Positions 23,453 to 33,192 of a DNA stretch of 64,000 nucleotides are shown here, in pieces. The notes beneath the pieces are model-generated. The model ran no database searches. It was given only the letters and a program-made list of their open reading frames with translations, and was not told where the DNA came from. Position 1 is the stretch's first letter; the number at the start of each line of letters is the position of its first letter. This DNA is from Paraburkholderia flava (lineage in GTDB: Bacteria; Pseudomonadota; Gammaproteobacteria; Burkholderiales; Burkholderiaceae): the NCBI RefSeq assembly GCF_004359985.1, contig NZ_SMRO01000001.1, positions 1,717,100-1,781,099 on the forward strand, in the 5' to 3' direction. The translations under genes were made by a program, and so were the position numbers.

Positions 23453-25267
23453 ATGCTGTTTGGCCGCATTGCCGGACTCCTTGAGCAGGGCGATCTGCTC
23501 GGCGCCGCGCGGGACATCGCGCAATGGCGCGACGCGCAGCCCGACGACGTTGGCGCATTGACGCTCGCGGCCCGCCTGCTGCGCCTGCGCGGACGCTATG
23601 CGCAGGCGGTGGCAACGCTCGAACCGGCGCTTGCGGTGGTCGGCGGATTTGCGCCCGCACTCGTCGAGATCGCGCGTTCGACGCGGGCGCTCGGCCAGCA
23701 TGCAGTCGCGTTGCAATGGTTCGAGCGCGCGTGGGCGGCGCGCAGCGGCAGCGATGCCGACGACACGACCGACGCCTGGCGCGGCTGGCCGTCGGAATGG
23801 GTCGAACTGCTCGTGCAGCAGGAGCGGCATCAGGACGCGATCGCCATCGCTCAGGCATGGTGTGCCGCCGACAGCGAACGCGCGCAGCCGTGGTTCGTGC
23901 TGGGACTGTCGCAGCAGCGCATCGGCGAACTGAACGCCGCGTTCGACGCGTACAGCCGCGCGATGCAGATCGACCCCGATCTGCCGATGCTGCGCAACAA
24001 CCTGGGCGCGCTGCACAACCAGCTGAACGATCATGCGACGGGGCGCCGGCTCGTGCTGGATGTGCTCAATCGCGATCCGGAGAACGCGCTCGCGTGGGTC
24101 AATCTGTCGAGCGCATGTCTGTCGCTGCGCGAGCCGGACAACGCGCTACTGGCTGCCGAGCGCGCATGCGTGCTGGCACCGTCGTATGCCGAGGCACACG
24201 GCGCGCGCGTGAGTGCGTTGAAGGAACTGCAGTGCTGGGACGATGCGCTCGCAGCGGCGATCCGTTGCGTCGAACTCACGCCGCATTCGCCGCGTGTGCA
24301 GTGGTCGGTGGCGATGCTGCAACTGGTGCGCGGCGATTACGTGAACGGCCTCGTGAATCATGAAGCGCGCTGGCAGGGATCGATCGAGCTGGGGAGAACG
24401 CCGACGTTCTATCCCGAGCGTCGCTGGCGCGGCGAGGACCTTGTGGGCAAGCGACTGTTCGTGTGGGGCGAGCAGGGGCTCGGCGATGCGCTCCAGTTCG
24501 TGCGCTTCGTCCCGCTGATCGCAGAGCGCGTGAAAAGCGCGGGCGGCACGCTCGTCTATCACACGTTCGACGGCCTGCAGTCGCTGTTCAGGCACAGTCT
24601 CGCGCACATTGGCGTGCAGCCCATCGTCGGGCTGAATGTCGATCCGGCTTCATTCGATTTCCATATTCCAGTCGGCAGCCTGCCGTTGATGTTCGGCACG
24701 ACGCCCGATACGTTGCCGGCCGCCGGGGGTTATCTGCAGGCCGATCCGGCGCGGGTCGAGCGGTGGCGTGTGAAGCTTGGGGCCTCTCGTGCGTTGCGTG
24801 TGGGTCTGGTGTGGAGCGGCAGCGTTGGGCATCAGCGCAATCCGCTGCGCTCGGTCGAGCCCGAGCAGTACGCGCAGGCGTTCGGCGGCATCGAAGGCGT
24901 CGAGTTCTATAGTCTGCAGGTGGGTCATGGCGGCGACGTCATGCGGATGCGGGAGCAAGGGCTGACGGTCGCCGATCCGACGCCCGACCTCGTCTCATTC
25001 GACGAAACGGCCGCACTGATGCGCAACCTCGATCTGGTGATCACGGTGTGCACGTCGGTCGCGCATCTGGGCGGTGCGCTGGGCGTGCCGACGTGGCTGC
25101 TGCTCGACGTCAATCCGCACTGGGTGTGGATGCTTGAGCGCCGCGACAGCCCGTGGTACAGCAGCCTGAAGCTGTTCCGCCAGCGCGATTATCGCGACTG
25201 GTCGCCGGTGATGGGCGAACTGCGGGGCGAAGTGAGACGGTTGGCATTCGAGCGTACTGGCGTTTGA
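23453..25267 (+). CDS. TPR-repeat protein with a GT-B glycosyltransferase-like C-terminal domain
   Basis: 604 residues. About 1-310 are TPR helices (for example Ala-Trp-Val-Asn-Leu-Ser...Ala-Leu-Leu-Ala-Ala-Glu-Arg-Ala near 205-235). The C-terminal half starts around 330 with Gly-Glu-Gln-Gly-Leu-Gly-Asp-Ala-Leu-Gln-Phe, has Val-Gly-Leu-Val-Trp-Ser-Gly-Ser near 455, and ends with Val-Cys-Thr-Ser-Val-Ala-His-Leu-Gly-Gly-Ala-Leu-Gly-Val-Pro-Thr-Trp near 525. This is the arrangement of heptosyltransferase-like (GT9/GT41-type) domains fused to TPRs. The TPR arm could hold a protein acceptor, as in O-GlcNAc transferase; the adhesin stalk is an attractive acceptor (inference). Confidence 0.87.
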   Translation: MLFGRIAGLLEQGDLLGAARDIAQWRDAQPDDVGALTLAARLLRLRGRYAQAVATLEPALAVVGGFAPALVEIARSTRALGQHAVALQWFERAWAARSGSDADDTTDAWRGWPSEWVELLVQQERHQDAIAIAQAWCAADSERAQPWFVLGLSQQRIGELNAAFDAYSRAMQIDPDLPMLRNNLGALHNQLNDHATGRRLVLDVLNRDPENALAWVNLSSACLSLREPDNALLAAERACVLAPSYAEAHGARVSALKELQCWDDALAAAIRCVELTPHSPRVQWSVAMLQLVRGDYVNGLVNHEARWQGSIELGRTPTFYPERRWRGEDLVGKRLFVWGEQGLGDALQFVRFVPLIAERVKSAGGTLVYHTFDGLQSLFRHSLAHIGVQPIVGLNVDPASFDFHIPVGSLPLMFGTTPDTLPAAGGYLQADPARVERWRVKLGASRALRVGLVWSGSVGHQRNPLRSVEPEQYAQAFGGIEGVEFYSLQVGHGGDVMRMREQGLTVADPTPDLVSFDETAALMRNLDLVITVCTSVAHLGGALGVPTWLLLDVNPHWVWMLERRDSPWYSSLKLFRQRDYRDWSPVMGELRGEVRRLAFERTGV

Positions 25268-25512
25268 AGAAAATGTTTAACGCAATCGCGAGGCGGTTGC
25301 CCGGATGGCGTCGCCATTGTGCGAGGCGATGCCGCTGACATACCATTGCTGCAGGGCGCTGCGTGTGGCCGGGCGGATCGAAATGACGAGCCGCTCTTGT
25401 CCGCCACGTGCGCCGTGCGGGCTTGCGGCGATGGCACGAACAACACAGCTGCCCCGGCATCGACGATACCAGGATGCGGGGCGCGAGATTCATCACGACA
25501 AAGAGCCGATCC

Positions 25513-26208
25513 ATGTCTACTGACGACACCTCCGACGTCTTCCTCAAGATCTATCGCGAGCAGAGCTGGCCTTCCGCCGGGAGCGTGTCCGGCTGGGGAT
25601 CGGAGTTGCCCAATACCGCGCAGATCATTCGCGAGCTGCCGGGGTTCCTGCGCCGCTTCTTCGTGCGATCGATAGTCGACGTGCCGTGCGGCGATTTCAA
25701 CTGGATGCAGCACGTCGATCTCACCGGCATCGACTACACCGGCGCCGACATCGTGCCCGATCTGATCGCCGCGAACCAGGCGACCTACGGTTCGGCGAAC
25801 CGGCGCTTTCTGCATCTCGATCTGCTGACCGATCCGCTGCCCGATTGCGATCTGATCTTCTGCCGCGACTGCCTGTTCCACTTCTCGCATGCGGATGTGT
25901 TCCGCGCGTTCCAGACCTTCGCGAACAGCCGCGCGCGCTACGTGCTCACGACCACCTTCACGTGCCGCACCTACCCGCGCAACGGCGACATCGTGACCGG
26001 GCAGTGGACGCCGATCAATCTCGAGATGGCGCCGTACGATCTGCCGCCGCCGCGCGCGCTGCTGATCGAAGGCAGTCAGGAGGGCATCATCTACGGGCCC
26101 GATAACGTGACCGTGCCGCAGTTCGACCGCTGTCTCGGACTGTGGGAAATCGACACCATCCGTGAACGGCTGCGGCAACGCGATGCACAGGCGGGCCACG
26201 CGCAATGA
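25513..26208 (+). CDS. Class I SAM-dependent methyltransferase
   Basis: 231 residues from the ATG at 25513. Motif I is Val-Asp-Val-Pro-Cys-Gly-Asp-Phe-Asn-Trp at about 55-64, with an acidic strand Gly-Ala-Asp-Ile-Val after it. A post-motif Cys-Asp-Leu-Ile-Phe-Cys-Arg-Asp-Cys-Leu-Phe-His sits near 117-128. The substrate is unknown; in a glycosyltransferase cluster it may cap or modify a glycan. It lies 245 bases after the TPR-glycosyltransferase and its stop overlaps the next start (ATGA). The in-frame upstream ATG at 25408 would add 35 residues without a family match. Confidence 0.85.
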   Translation: MSTDDTSDVFLKIYREQSWPSAGSVSGWGSELPNTAQIIRELPGFLRRFFVRSIVDVPCGDFNWMQHVDLTGIDYTGADIVPDLIAANQATYGSANRRFLHLDLLTDPLPDCDLIFCRDCLFHFSHADVFRAFQTFANSRARYVLTTTFTCRTYPRNGDIVTGQWTPINLEMAPYDLPPPRALLIEGSQEGIIYGPDNVTVPQFDRCLGLWEIDTIRERLRQRDAQAGHAQ

Positions 26209-27515
26209 TCGTCCTGAGTCATTTCCGACGGCCCGCGCCAGCGAGCCTCGACAATCATCGACATTACGCGGGCAAGCTCGGCTACCGGCACGACTACAAC
26301 GACGCGACCGGGATGACCGATCGCCGGCCGCTGTGTCTGCTCTACAAGTACGAGTGGCTGCTGCATACGCTGCGGCGCGCGGCGGAAGGCGAATGCGTAT
26401 TGCTGCTGAGCGAGGACGCGGCGATCGTTCGCGTGATGCCGCTGGAACGGGTGCTCGGCAATCGCGACTGGCTGCTTGCGCGTACGTCCGGTCACGCGCT
26501 GCCGCAAGTCGACGTGCAGATCTGGCGTAACACGCCGGCGGGGCGCGCGGCCGTCGAGGCGATCGTGCTGCGTTGCCGTCTGGGTGGCGAGCCGATCGAA
26601 GCCGAGGCCAAACTGTTCGAAGGGTTGGAGACGGTTCACTACCAGAATCTGATCGACGGCATTTGCCCGGTGATGGGCGCGGGCTACAACTACGATCCGG
26701 CGTGGAGTCGCGTACCGACCTTCGCGATCAGCATCGACGATTCGCCGGAAATCCCATCGGGTAAAGGCGTGACGCCGAGGTTCCGCGACATTCTCGTTGC
26801 GCATGTGAACCGGCATCTCGCGTCGGGCCTGCCGCTGTTCAACTTCCCGATCTACCCGGCAGCCGACACCGCGGAACGCAGCACGTACGGGCCAGGCTCG
26901 CGGATCGCGCTGACCACGCTGTACACGTCCAACATCGGTTCATATGGGCGGATCGCGGAGCGCAATTTCCGGCGCTACTGCGACGCGCATGGCTACACGC
27001 TGCACGTTCATCGCGACATCCCGAAAGAGGTCGGCCTGGCCGCGAGCGGCAACTGGTTCAAGCCATGGCTGCTGCACGCGTATCTGCAGCATCACGATTG
27101 GGTCTTCTGGATCGATGCCGACGTGCTGATCGCCGATCTGGACCGGCCGCTGGAAAGCCTGCTGGGCGACCGCGACTGGCTGCTTGCCCGCGACGTCGGG
27201 CAATGGGCATTCAATTCGGGCGTGATGGGGTTTCGGCGCACCGCGCGCAACGAGGCGATGCTGCTCGATCTGATGACCGATATCTCGGCTGTCGTCGACC
27301 GGTCGTCCGTGTATGCGAGCAACGGCGACCAGATGTATTTCATCGAAGCGATGAATCGTGCGGGGTTGCTGGACGATGCGCCCGTGCTGGATTCGACGGC
27401 GTTCAATACGCCGTGGATGCTGCGGCGGCCCGACAGCTTCATCGTCCACTACTACGGCATGTGGACGGAAATGCGTGCGCTGATGATGGCGCACGACGAC
27501 GCGTTGCTGGACTAG
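26205..27515 (+). CDS. Tandem glycosyltransferase-like protein (GT34-like, N-terminal copy degenerate)
   Basis: 436 residues. The C-terminal half (about 232-436) resembles GMA12/MNN10-type galactosyl- or mannosyltransferases: His-Gly-Tyr near 262-264, Lys-Pro-Trp-Leu-Leu-His near 286-291, a Trp-Ile-Asp-Ala-Asp (DxD, 302-306) and Asp-Arg-Asp-Trp-Leu-Leu-Ala-Arg at 322-329. The N-terminal half repeats the same order at 26 (Gly-Tyr), 48-54 (Lys-Tyr-Glu-Trp-Leu-Leu-His) and 86-93 (Asn-Arg-Asp-Trp-Leu-Leu-Ala-Arg), but Ser-Glu-Asp at 69-71 replaces DxD. It is probably an internal duplication with a dead first copy. Coupled to the methyltransferase by ATGA; last gene of the run. Confidence 0.82.
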   Translation: MIVLSHFRRPAPASLDNHRHYAGKLGYRHDYNDATGMTDRRPLCLLYKYEWLLHTLRRAAEGECVLLLSEDAAIVRVMPLERVLGNRDWLLARTSGHALPQVDVQIWRNTPAGRAAVEAIVLRCRLGGEPIEAEAKLFEGLETVHYQNLIDGICPVMGAGYNYDPAWSRVPTFAISIDDSPEIPSGKGVTPRFRDILVAHVNRHLASGLPLFNFPIYPAADTAERSTYGPGSRIALTTLYTSNIGSYGRIAERNFRRYCDAHGYTLHVHRDIPKEVGLAASGNWFKPWLLHAYLQHHDWVFWIDADVLIADLDRPLESLLGDRDWLLARDVGQWAFNSGVMGFRRTARNEAMLLDLMTDISAVVDRSSVYASNGDQMYFIEAMNRAGLLDDAPVLDSTAFNTPWMLRRPDSFIVHYYGMWTEMRALMMAHDDALLD

Positions 27516-27542
27516 CGGCGGGCTGTTCCTGGCGCGTCGATA

Positions 27543-27568
27543 CTCTCGCCGCGCATCGGCGGCGAGAG
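27543..27568. terminator. Hairpin between convergent genes
   Basis: A 9-bp stem CTCTCGCCG (27543-27551) with CGGCGAGAG (27560-27568) and an 8-base loop, between the stops of the tandem glycosyltransferase and the OmpA-like lipoprotein. No T-run. Confidence 0.5.
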
Positions 27569-27581
27569 CTTCATCGATCGT

Positions 27582-28259
27582 TCAGTGAACGACGATCGTG
27601 ACGCGGCGGTTTTTCGCGCGTCCTTCCTTCGTCGCGTTCGACGCGGCCGGATCATCCGGGCCGAGCCCGTGTGCGGCAAACGACGCCGACTTCATCCCGT
27701 GTTCCTTCAGATAGGCGACCACCGTGTCGGCGCGGCGCTGCGACAGATTCATGTTGTGCGCCCGCGTGCCGCGCGAATCCGTGTACCCGTTCACCGTGAC
27801 TTCCGTGAAGGTCGTGTCCTTGTTCGCGGCGATCAGCGCATCGAGTTTCTCGATACCGGCCGGCGCGAGGTTCGCGCGGTCGGTCATGAAGTTCGCTTCG
27901 CCATTGAGTTCGAGACGGGTCGGAGCCGCGCTTGCGGCCGGTTCCGATGCCGCAGCGGGTTCCGCTGCCGTTTGCGCCGCGCCGCACTGGAACGTGAAGT
28001 TGCGGGGATCGCTGGCAGCCCCTTCGGGTCGAACGGCATCGACCGATTCAATCACCCGCACAGGCTGATCGCCGCAGATGCGCTGCGCGGCCTTCATACA
28101 TGCGTTCGAGCTTTCGAAAATACCGCCGCATTCGACCCGATACGCTTTCTCGTGCCCTGGAACATCGACGGAGTAAGCGTTGAACGTCGGGCCGGACATG
28201 GAGGAGCAGCCTGCCAGGGCAGCGGAGAGAGCGAGCCAGCAGAGGGCGATCTTTTTCAT
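27582..28259 (-). CDS. OmpA-family peptidoglycan-binding lipoprotein
   Basis: 225 residues from the ATG at 28259. Lipobox Leu-Ala-Gly-Cys with lipidated Cys18. Residues about 20-105 form a cysteine-containing N-terminal domain (Cys near 43, 54, 62 and 90), followed by an Ala/Pro/Glu linker. The C-terminal OmpA domain (about 115-225) has Thr-Val-Asn-Gly-Tyr-Thr-Asp-Ser-Arg-Gly-Thr, Leu-Ser-Gln-Arg-Arg-Ala and Lys-Asn-Arg-Arg-Val, with the Asp and Arg that bind diaminopimelate. It should sit in the outer membrane and tether it to peptidoglycan. Convergent with the glycosyltransferase run; it might anchor the envelope around the large adhesin, but no sequence link shows that. Confidence 0.9.
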   Translation of the reverse strand: MKKIALCWLALSAALAGCSSMSGPTFNAYSVDVPGHEKAYRVECGGIFESSNACMKAAQRICGDQPVRVIESVDAVRPEGAASDPRNFTFQCGAAQTAAEPAAASEPAASAAPTRLELNGEANFMTDRANLAPAGIEKLDALIAANKDTTFTEVTVNGYTDSRGTRAHNMNLSQRRADTVVAYLKEHGMKSASFAAHGLGPDDPAASNATKEGRAKNRRVTIVVH

Positions 28260-28972
28260 ATCGACATCCAGGATGTGTGTGAGTCGACCCGGCAATGGGC
28301 GATTTATGGAAGGGTCGGCCGACCGGCTGGTGCGGCGAACTACACCGTGTCGCGGCAACGCGGTCCATGCGACAGGAATATCCGGCCAATATAGCTTAGC
28401 GCTTCGTTCGGGATTGCCAAGGAATGTTAGGCGAGATCGGCACTGAATGTGTGCGCAAATCAGGAGCGGCGTCGAGAACGGCGGACGAACCGCAGTCGAA
28501 TCTCGTTACGACACGCAAAGAAAAAAAGCGCACCGCCGCAAGTGGGGGGTTGGAGGTGCGCATGTCAACGAGGAAGTGTGCTTCAACGACGAGAACGGAT
28601 GAATCGTTGAAGCCATGCGAGTGTAGAGGCGCGCGAAATTGCGACAGTGAATAAATGTGTGCTCAGGTCCTTGCCACGTTCTGCGCGGAGGGTCGCCAGC
28701 GGATATCGATAGATGCATGCAGGGCGCATGCTTTTTCACTATTTAACAGTCTTAGAGCGAGGCTTCCAGGAGAATGCATTAGTAGAAAGTGTTGCGTGCA
28801 TTGGCTCGACATGATCATCCGATCGCCTGCCTCAAATTGTCAGGCGTAAAAAAATATCGATCGACATGTCTTACGGGGAGTCTGGCGGAACGCGGCTTGC
28901 ATGGCCGCGTCCGCAGTGTCGCGCAATAGACCAGCATAGATAGAACGAGTGAGTCGTCGGGAACGTACCAAA
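28260..28972. other. Intergenic region without a supported gene
   Basis: 713 bases between the divergent OmpA lipoprotein and response regulator 2. Short open frames (for example 28424-28654) lack ribosome-binding sites and family patterns. The second half, about 28,630-28,970, is richer in A and T and probably holds the regulator promoter; I could not assign -35/-10 elements with confidence. Confidence 0.55.
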
Positions 28973-29677
28973 ATGAGAATTTGTATCCTTGATAACGATG
29001 TACAGATCCTCGACACGATCAGCGAAGTATTAGGCAACGCGGGCCACGTGTGCCACCGCTTTACCGAAGGACGAACTCTCGTCAGGCATTTGCAGCGGCA
29101 GTCGGTTGATCTGCTGATACTCGAATGGGTGCTGCCCGACATGTCGGGTGAAGAAGTGCTGCAATGGGTTCGCAAGCACCTGCCGCCGAGCGTGCTTGTG
29201 CTGTTTCTCACATCCCGTCGCCGCGATACCGATATTGTCTCGATATTCGACGGTGGCGCCGACGACTGCGTCGTCAAGCCGGTCTCTCCCAATGTGTTTG
29301 CCGCGCGCGTCGAATCGCTGTTGCGTCGCAAGCAGATGCGGGCCACGGTGCCTGGGACGATCACGTTTGGGCCGTATACGTTTCATACCGGCGGCGCGGT
29401 AACGATGAACGGCAACCGCTTGCCGTTGACGCGCAAGGAACGCGATCTCGCGTTGATGCTGTTCCAGCATTTGAACCAGCCTGTCTCACGCGATCATCTG
29501 CTCGAGGTGGTATGGAAAGCGGACGTGCGTTTCGAATCGCGAACGGTCGATACACATATTTCTGTCTTGAGAAAGAAGATGCAATTGCAGCCTGAGACAG
29601 GCTTCAAGATCACGACCATCTACGGTTATGGCTACCGTCTCGAATCGATCGGCGAATCCGGTGTTATTGACGAATAA
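28973..29677 (+). CDS. OmpR/PhoB-family response regulator with Glu at the phosphoacceptor position
   Basis: 234 residues, aligning residue for residue with the regulator at 7973. The receiver (about 1-118) keeps Asp7, Asp9, Thr in Phe-Leu-Thr-Ser, and Lys in Val-Val-Lys-Pro. The phosphoacceptor is Glu51 (codon GAA; Leu-Glu-Trp-Val-Leu-Pro-Asp), and acidic-pocket residue 8 is Asn, not Asp. Asp-to-Glu at this site mimics phosphorylation in several response regulators, so this protein may be locked active or respond to something else (inference). The C-terminal winged helix is complete, ending Ile-Tyr-Gly-Tyr-Gly-Tyr-Arg-Leu. No kinase is adjacent. It lies downstream of the adhesin locus and may control it. 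Confidence 0.92.
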   Translation: MRICILDNDVQILDTISEVLGNAGHVCHRFTEGRTLVRHLQRQSVDLLILEWVLPDMSGEEVLQWVRKHLPPSVLVLFLTSRRRDTDIVSIFDGGADDCVVKPVSPNVFAARVESLLRRKQMRATVPGTITFGPYTFHTGGAVTMNGNRLPLTRKERDLALMLFQHLNQPVSRDHLLEVVWKADVRFESRTVDTHISVLRKKMQLQPETGFKITTIYGYGYRLESIGESGVIDE

Positions 29678-30251
29678 GTGCTGAATAAACGCCAGATAAG
29701 TACCAGGTAATTTCGAGATAGCGGGCGTGAGTCTCTCGCGACTCGGTTAGCCCGACTGCTTTCTTCCTTCATTCATCCCAAAGCTGAACTCGCCCATTTC
29801 GCGGCGCCTGCGCGGCTGACATTCGCTCGACTTCGTCGTTGGTGGTTTGGGTTTGTGATGGGAGTGGTGGTGCGGCGGCGCGTCTTTCGACATGCACGTC
29901 GATTGCCGGATGCGGCGTAGTGCGCCGAGGCGATTTCCCCAAACGTGCATGCTTTTTCATAGGCACCCCGTCAGTCAGTCTGGCCGCTCTTATGCGTAAT
30001 CGCGTTGGCTGCGCAATACATAAACCGAGTCTAACTTAGGCTGTTGGCCTTAGACTTTTAACTATTGTAAAAGCCATGCAATTTGAGTTGTGTCAAATCT
30101 CAAAATTAAATAAGGTCATGGGCGAAATGTCAGATCGATCACGAACCTGACCACAATACACACGGGCGTCAACTACGTCTTGCCCGGATTTCTCCGGGAT
30201 CTGTAGCCGTGCAGCAGATCGCAAGCGGTTGCAGCAGGCACACACAACGCA
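29678..30251. other. Intergenic region without a supported gene
   Basis: 574 bases between the response regulator and the sigma-54 activator. It is AT-rich from about 30,000 to 30,120, probably promoter DNA. Two small minus-strand open frames near 29,747-29,966 overlap each other and lack coding signals. Confidence 0.5.
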
Positions 30252-31652
<1,401 letters not shown>

Positions 31653-31785
31653 TTTAAAGATTGAACGACAACAGGCGCCGACAAAGCAGCGTCTGAAAGA
31701 AGAGATAAACGACGAGCGCGGCCGCGCTAAACAGAATATCGACGGACGCCGCGCTAAAGAACTCAACGCGAACGTCGATTCGAAC

Positions 31786-32190
31786 TCAGGGCCGCGACGG
31801 CCAGTCGACCATCAACGCCTGGACCGGACGAGGCTGGCTCGTGATCTTCCGGCTGCGCACACCGTAGTCGGTGCAGAGCGTATCGGTGCCGAACAGTTCG
31901 GTGGCGACCGTGGCCAGTACGCCATTTTCCTGCCAGCGCAGGAAATGCCGATGACAGGTCTGATGCACCGGATACGTGTTCGGCATCGCGCTCCACGGCT
32001 TGCGATGATGCAGCACCCAGAGGATGCCGTTGACGACCTGACGGATGTCCGCATGCGGACGGCCGCGGCGTGGCCCGGTCGATTTCATTTCCGGAAGCAG
32101 GCGCGCAACGCGCATCCATTCATCTTCCGTGAGGTCGCGGAATGGGGGCTCAGGGCGGACAGGATTCGGTAACAATGGTTTCGACGACAT
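31786..32190 (-). CDS. Stand-alone IS5-type transposase N-terminal domain (DUF4096)
   Basis: 134 residues. Residues about 18-100 match the N-terminal domain of IS5/IS1182-like transposases: Leu-Thr-Glu-Asp-Glu-Trp, Gly-Arg-Pro-x-Ala-Asp-Ile-Arg, Asn-Gly-Ile-Leu-Trp-Val-Leu-His-His-Arg-Lys-Pro-Trp and Phe-Leu-Arg-Trp. The DDE catalytic half is absent: the frame stops about 30 residues after this domain. I see no terminal inverted repeats in the flanking few hundred bases. Either an insertion-sequence relic or a domesticated DNA-binding protein. The 401 bases upstream (32191-32591) contain no supported gene. Confidence 0.72.
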   Translation of the reverse strand: MSSKPLLPNPVRPEPPFRDLTEDEWMRVARLLPEMKSTGPRRGRPHADIRQVVNGILWVLHHRKPWSAMPNTYPVHQTCHRHFLRWQENGVLATVATELFGTDTLCTDYGVRSRKITSQPRPVQALMVDWPSRP

Positions 32191-32591
32191 TCGCTAGCGG
32201 AAAAAAGCACACAGAAGAACGCACACATGAGGTGCGCTTCGGGCAGGAAGCGCTGGTGCGACGGGGCTGGGTGCACACGGTGGCGGGCCGCTCTAGGCTA
32301 CCGCGAATGTCGCAGAGAAAATGTCAATCATTGACAAATGAAGGGTGGGGGCGCGAGGGGATCGCGTGAACTTCTAAAGGACAGCGGAATAAAGCGTAAG
32401 CGGGAATTTTCACGCTAGGGTGTTTAGCGTTGCGCGAGCGTGTGCGCGCATCTCCGTCAGGCATCGCGTGAGTCAAGCAGAAGCGACTCAGCAGCAAGCC
32501 GCGAGCAAACGCCTCGATCTTTCAGATCACGCTGCCCGACCAGGACCGCTTCGCTTCATCGACAAAACGACCCGCAAGAAATCACGCAACG
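32191..32591. other. Intergenic region without a supported gene
   Basis: Between the transposase-domain gene and a minus-strand membrane protein gene. Nothing recognisable; the short open frames here have no coding pattern. Confidence 0.45.
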
Positions 32592-32975
32592 TCACGCGTC
32601 ATCGGAACGCGCACGACCGCGTCGATACACCAATAGCCATGCGGCCAACAATCCCACCGCGATCCCGATAAGTTCGCAGAGCACGCGCAGGCCGATGGCG
32701 TCCGGGTCATGTATCCCGGTGAGGGCCACGCGCAGCAGAACCGGCGACTGCAGGTCCGCGTAATTGAAATAGAACAGGTTCCACAGATCGCCGCTCGAAC
32801 TCGGCAGCAAGGCCAGCATGTAAGCCACGCCGAGTTCGCGGGCATGGTTCCACGATTGTTTGCGGGTCAGCCAGTGCACCAGCAGCAGCATGAGGAATCC
32901 GATCACCGCCGCAATCGCACCCGCTTGCAAGCCGCCGACGATGCCGTAACCCATCCACGATTGGTCGTAAAGCAT
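32592..32975 (-). CDS. Small membrane protein of unknown function
   Basis: 127 residues with about three hydrophobic helices (residues 14-36, 52-68 and 94-118). A polar loop contains Ser-Ser-Ser-Gly-Asp-Leu-Trp-Asn-Leu-Phe-Tyr, and the C-terminal tail is Arg-rich, probably cytoplasmic. No family recognised. Divergent from the itaconate-type cluster at 33193; no sign of a shared function. Confidence 0.65.
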   Translation of the reverse strand: MLYDQSWMGYGIVGGLQAGAIAAVIGFLMLLLVHWLTRKQSWNHARELGVAYMLALLPSSSGDLWNLFYFNYADLQSPVLLRVALTGIHDPDAIGLRVLCELIGIAVGLLAAWLLVYRRGRARSDDA

Positions 32976-33192
32976 GCAAGTGTCGTCCGGTCATCGATAC
33001 CGGCGCATTATGCCCGAGTGCATTCCTACCCCATGGATTCGCCGGCATGACCCCGGCCCCGGTCCGGCCCACAACCCCACGCGCACCGCATTAACGAATC
33101 CCGAAGCCTCGCTTCGGAAATCGCGACTTCGCAACGAGCGGCGTTCGGGTTCATAGTGGAGCCCACGAATTCATCTATCCGGAGACCCCAAC

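Noticed and set aside
29747-29966. Small His/Pro-rich minus-strand frames
   Set aside because: Two overlapping frames with no start signals or coding bias; they look like chance.
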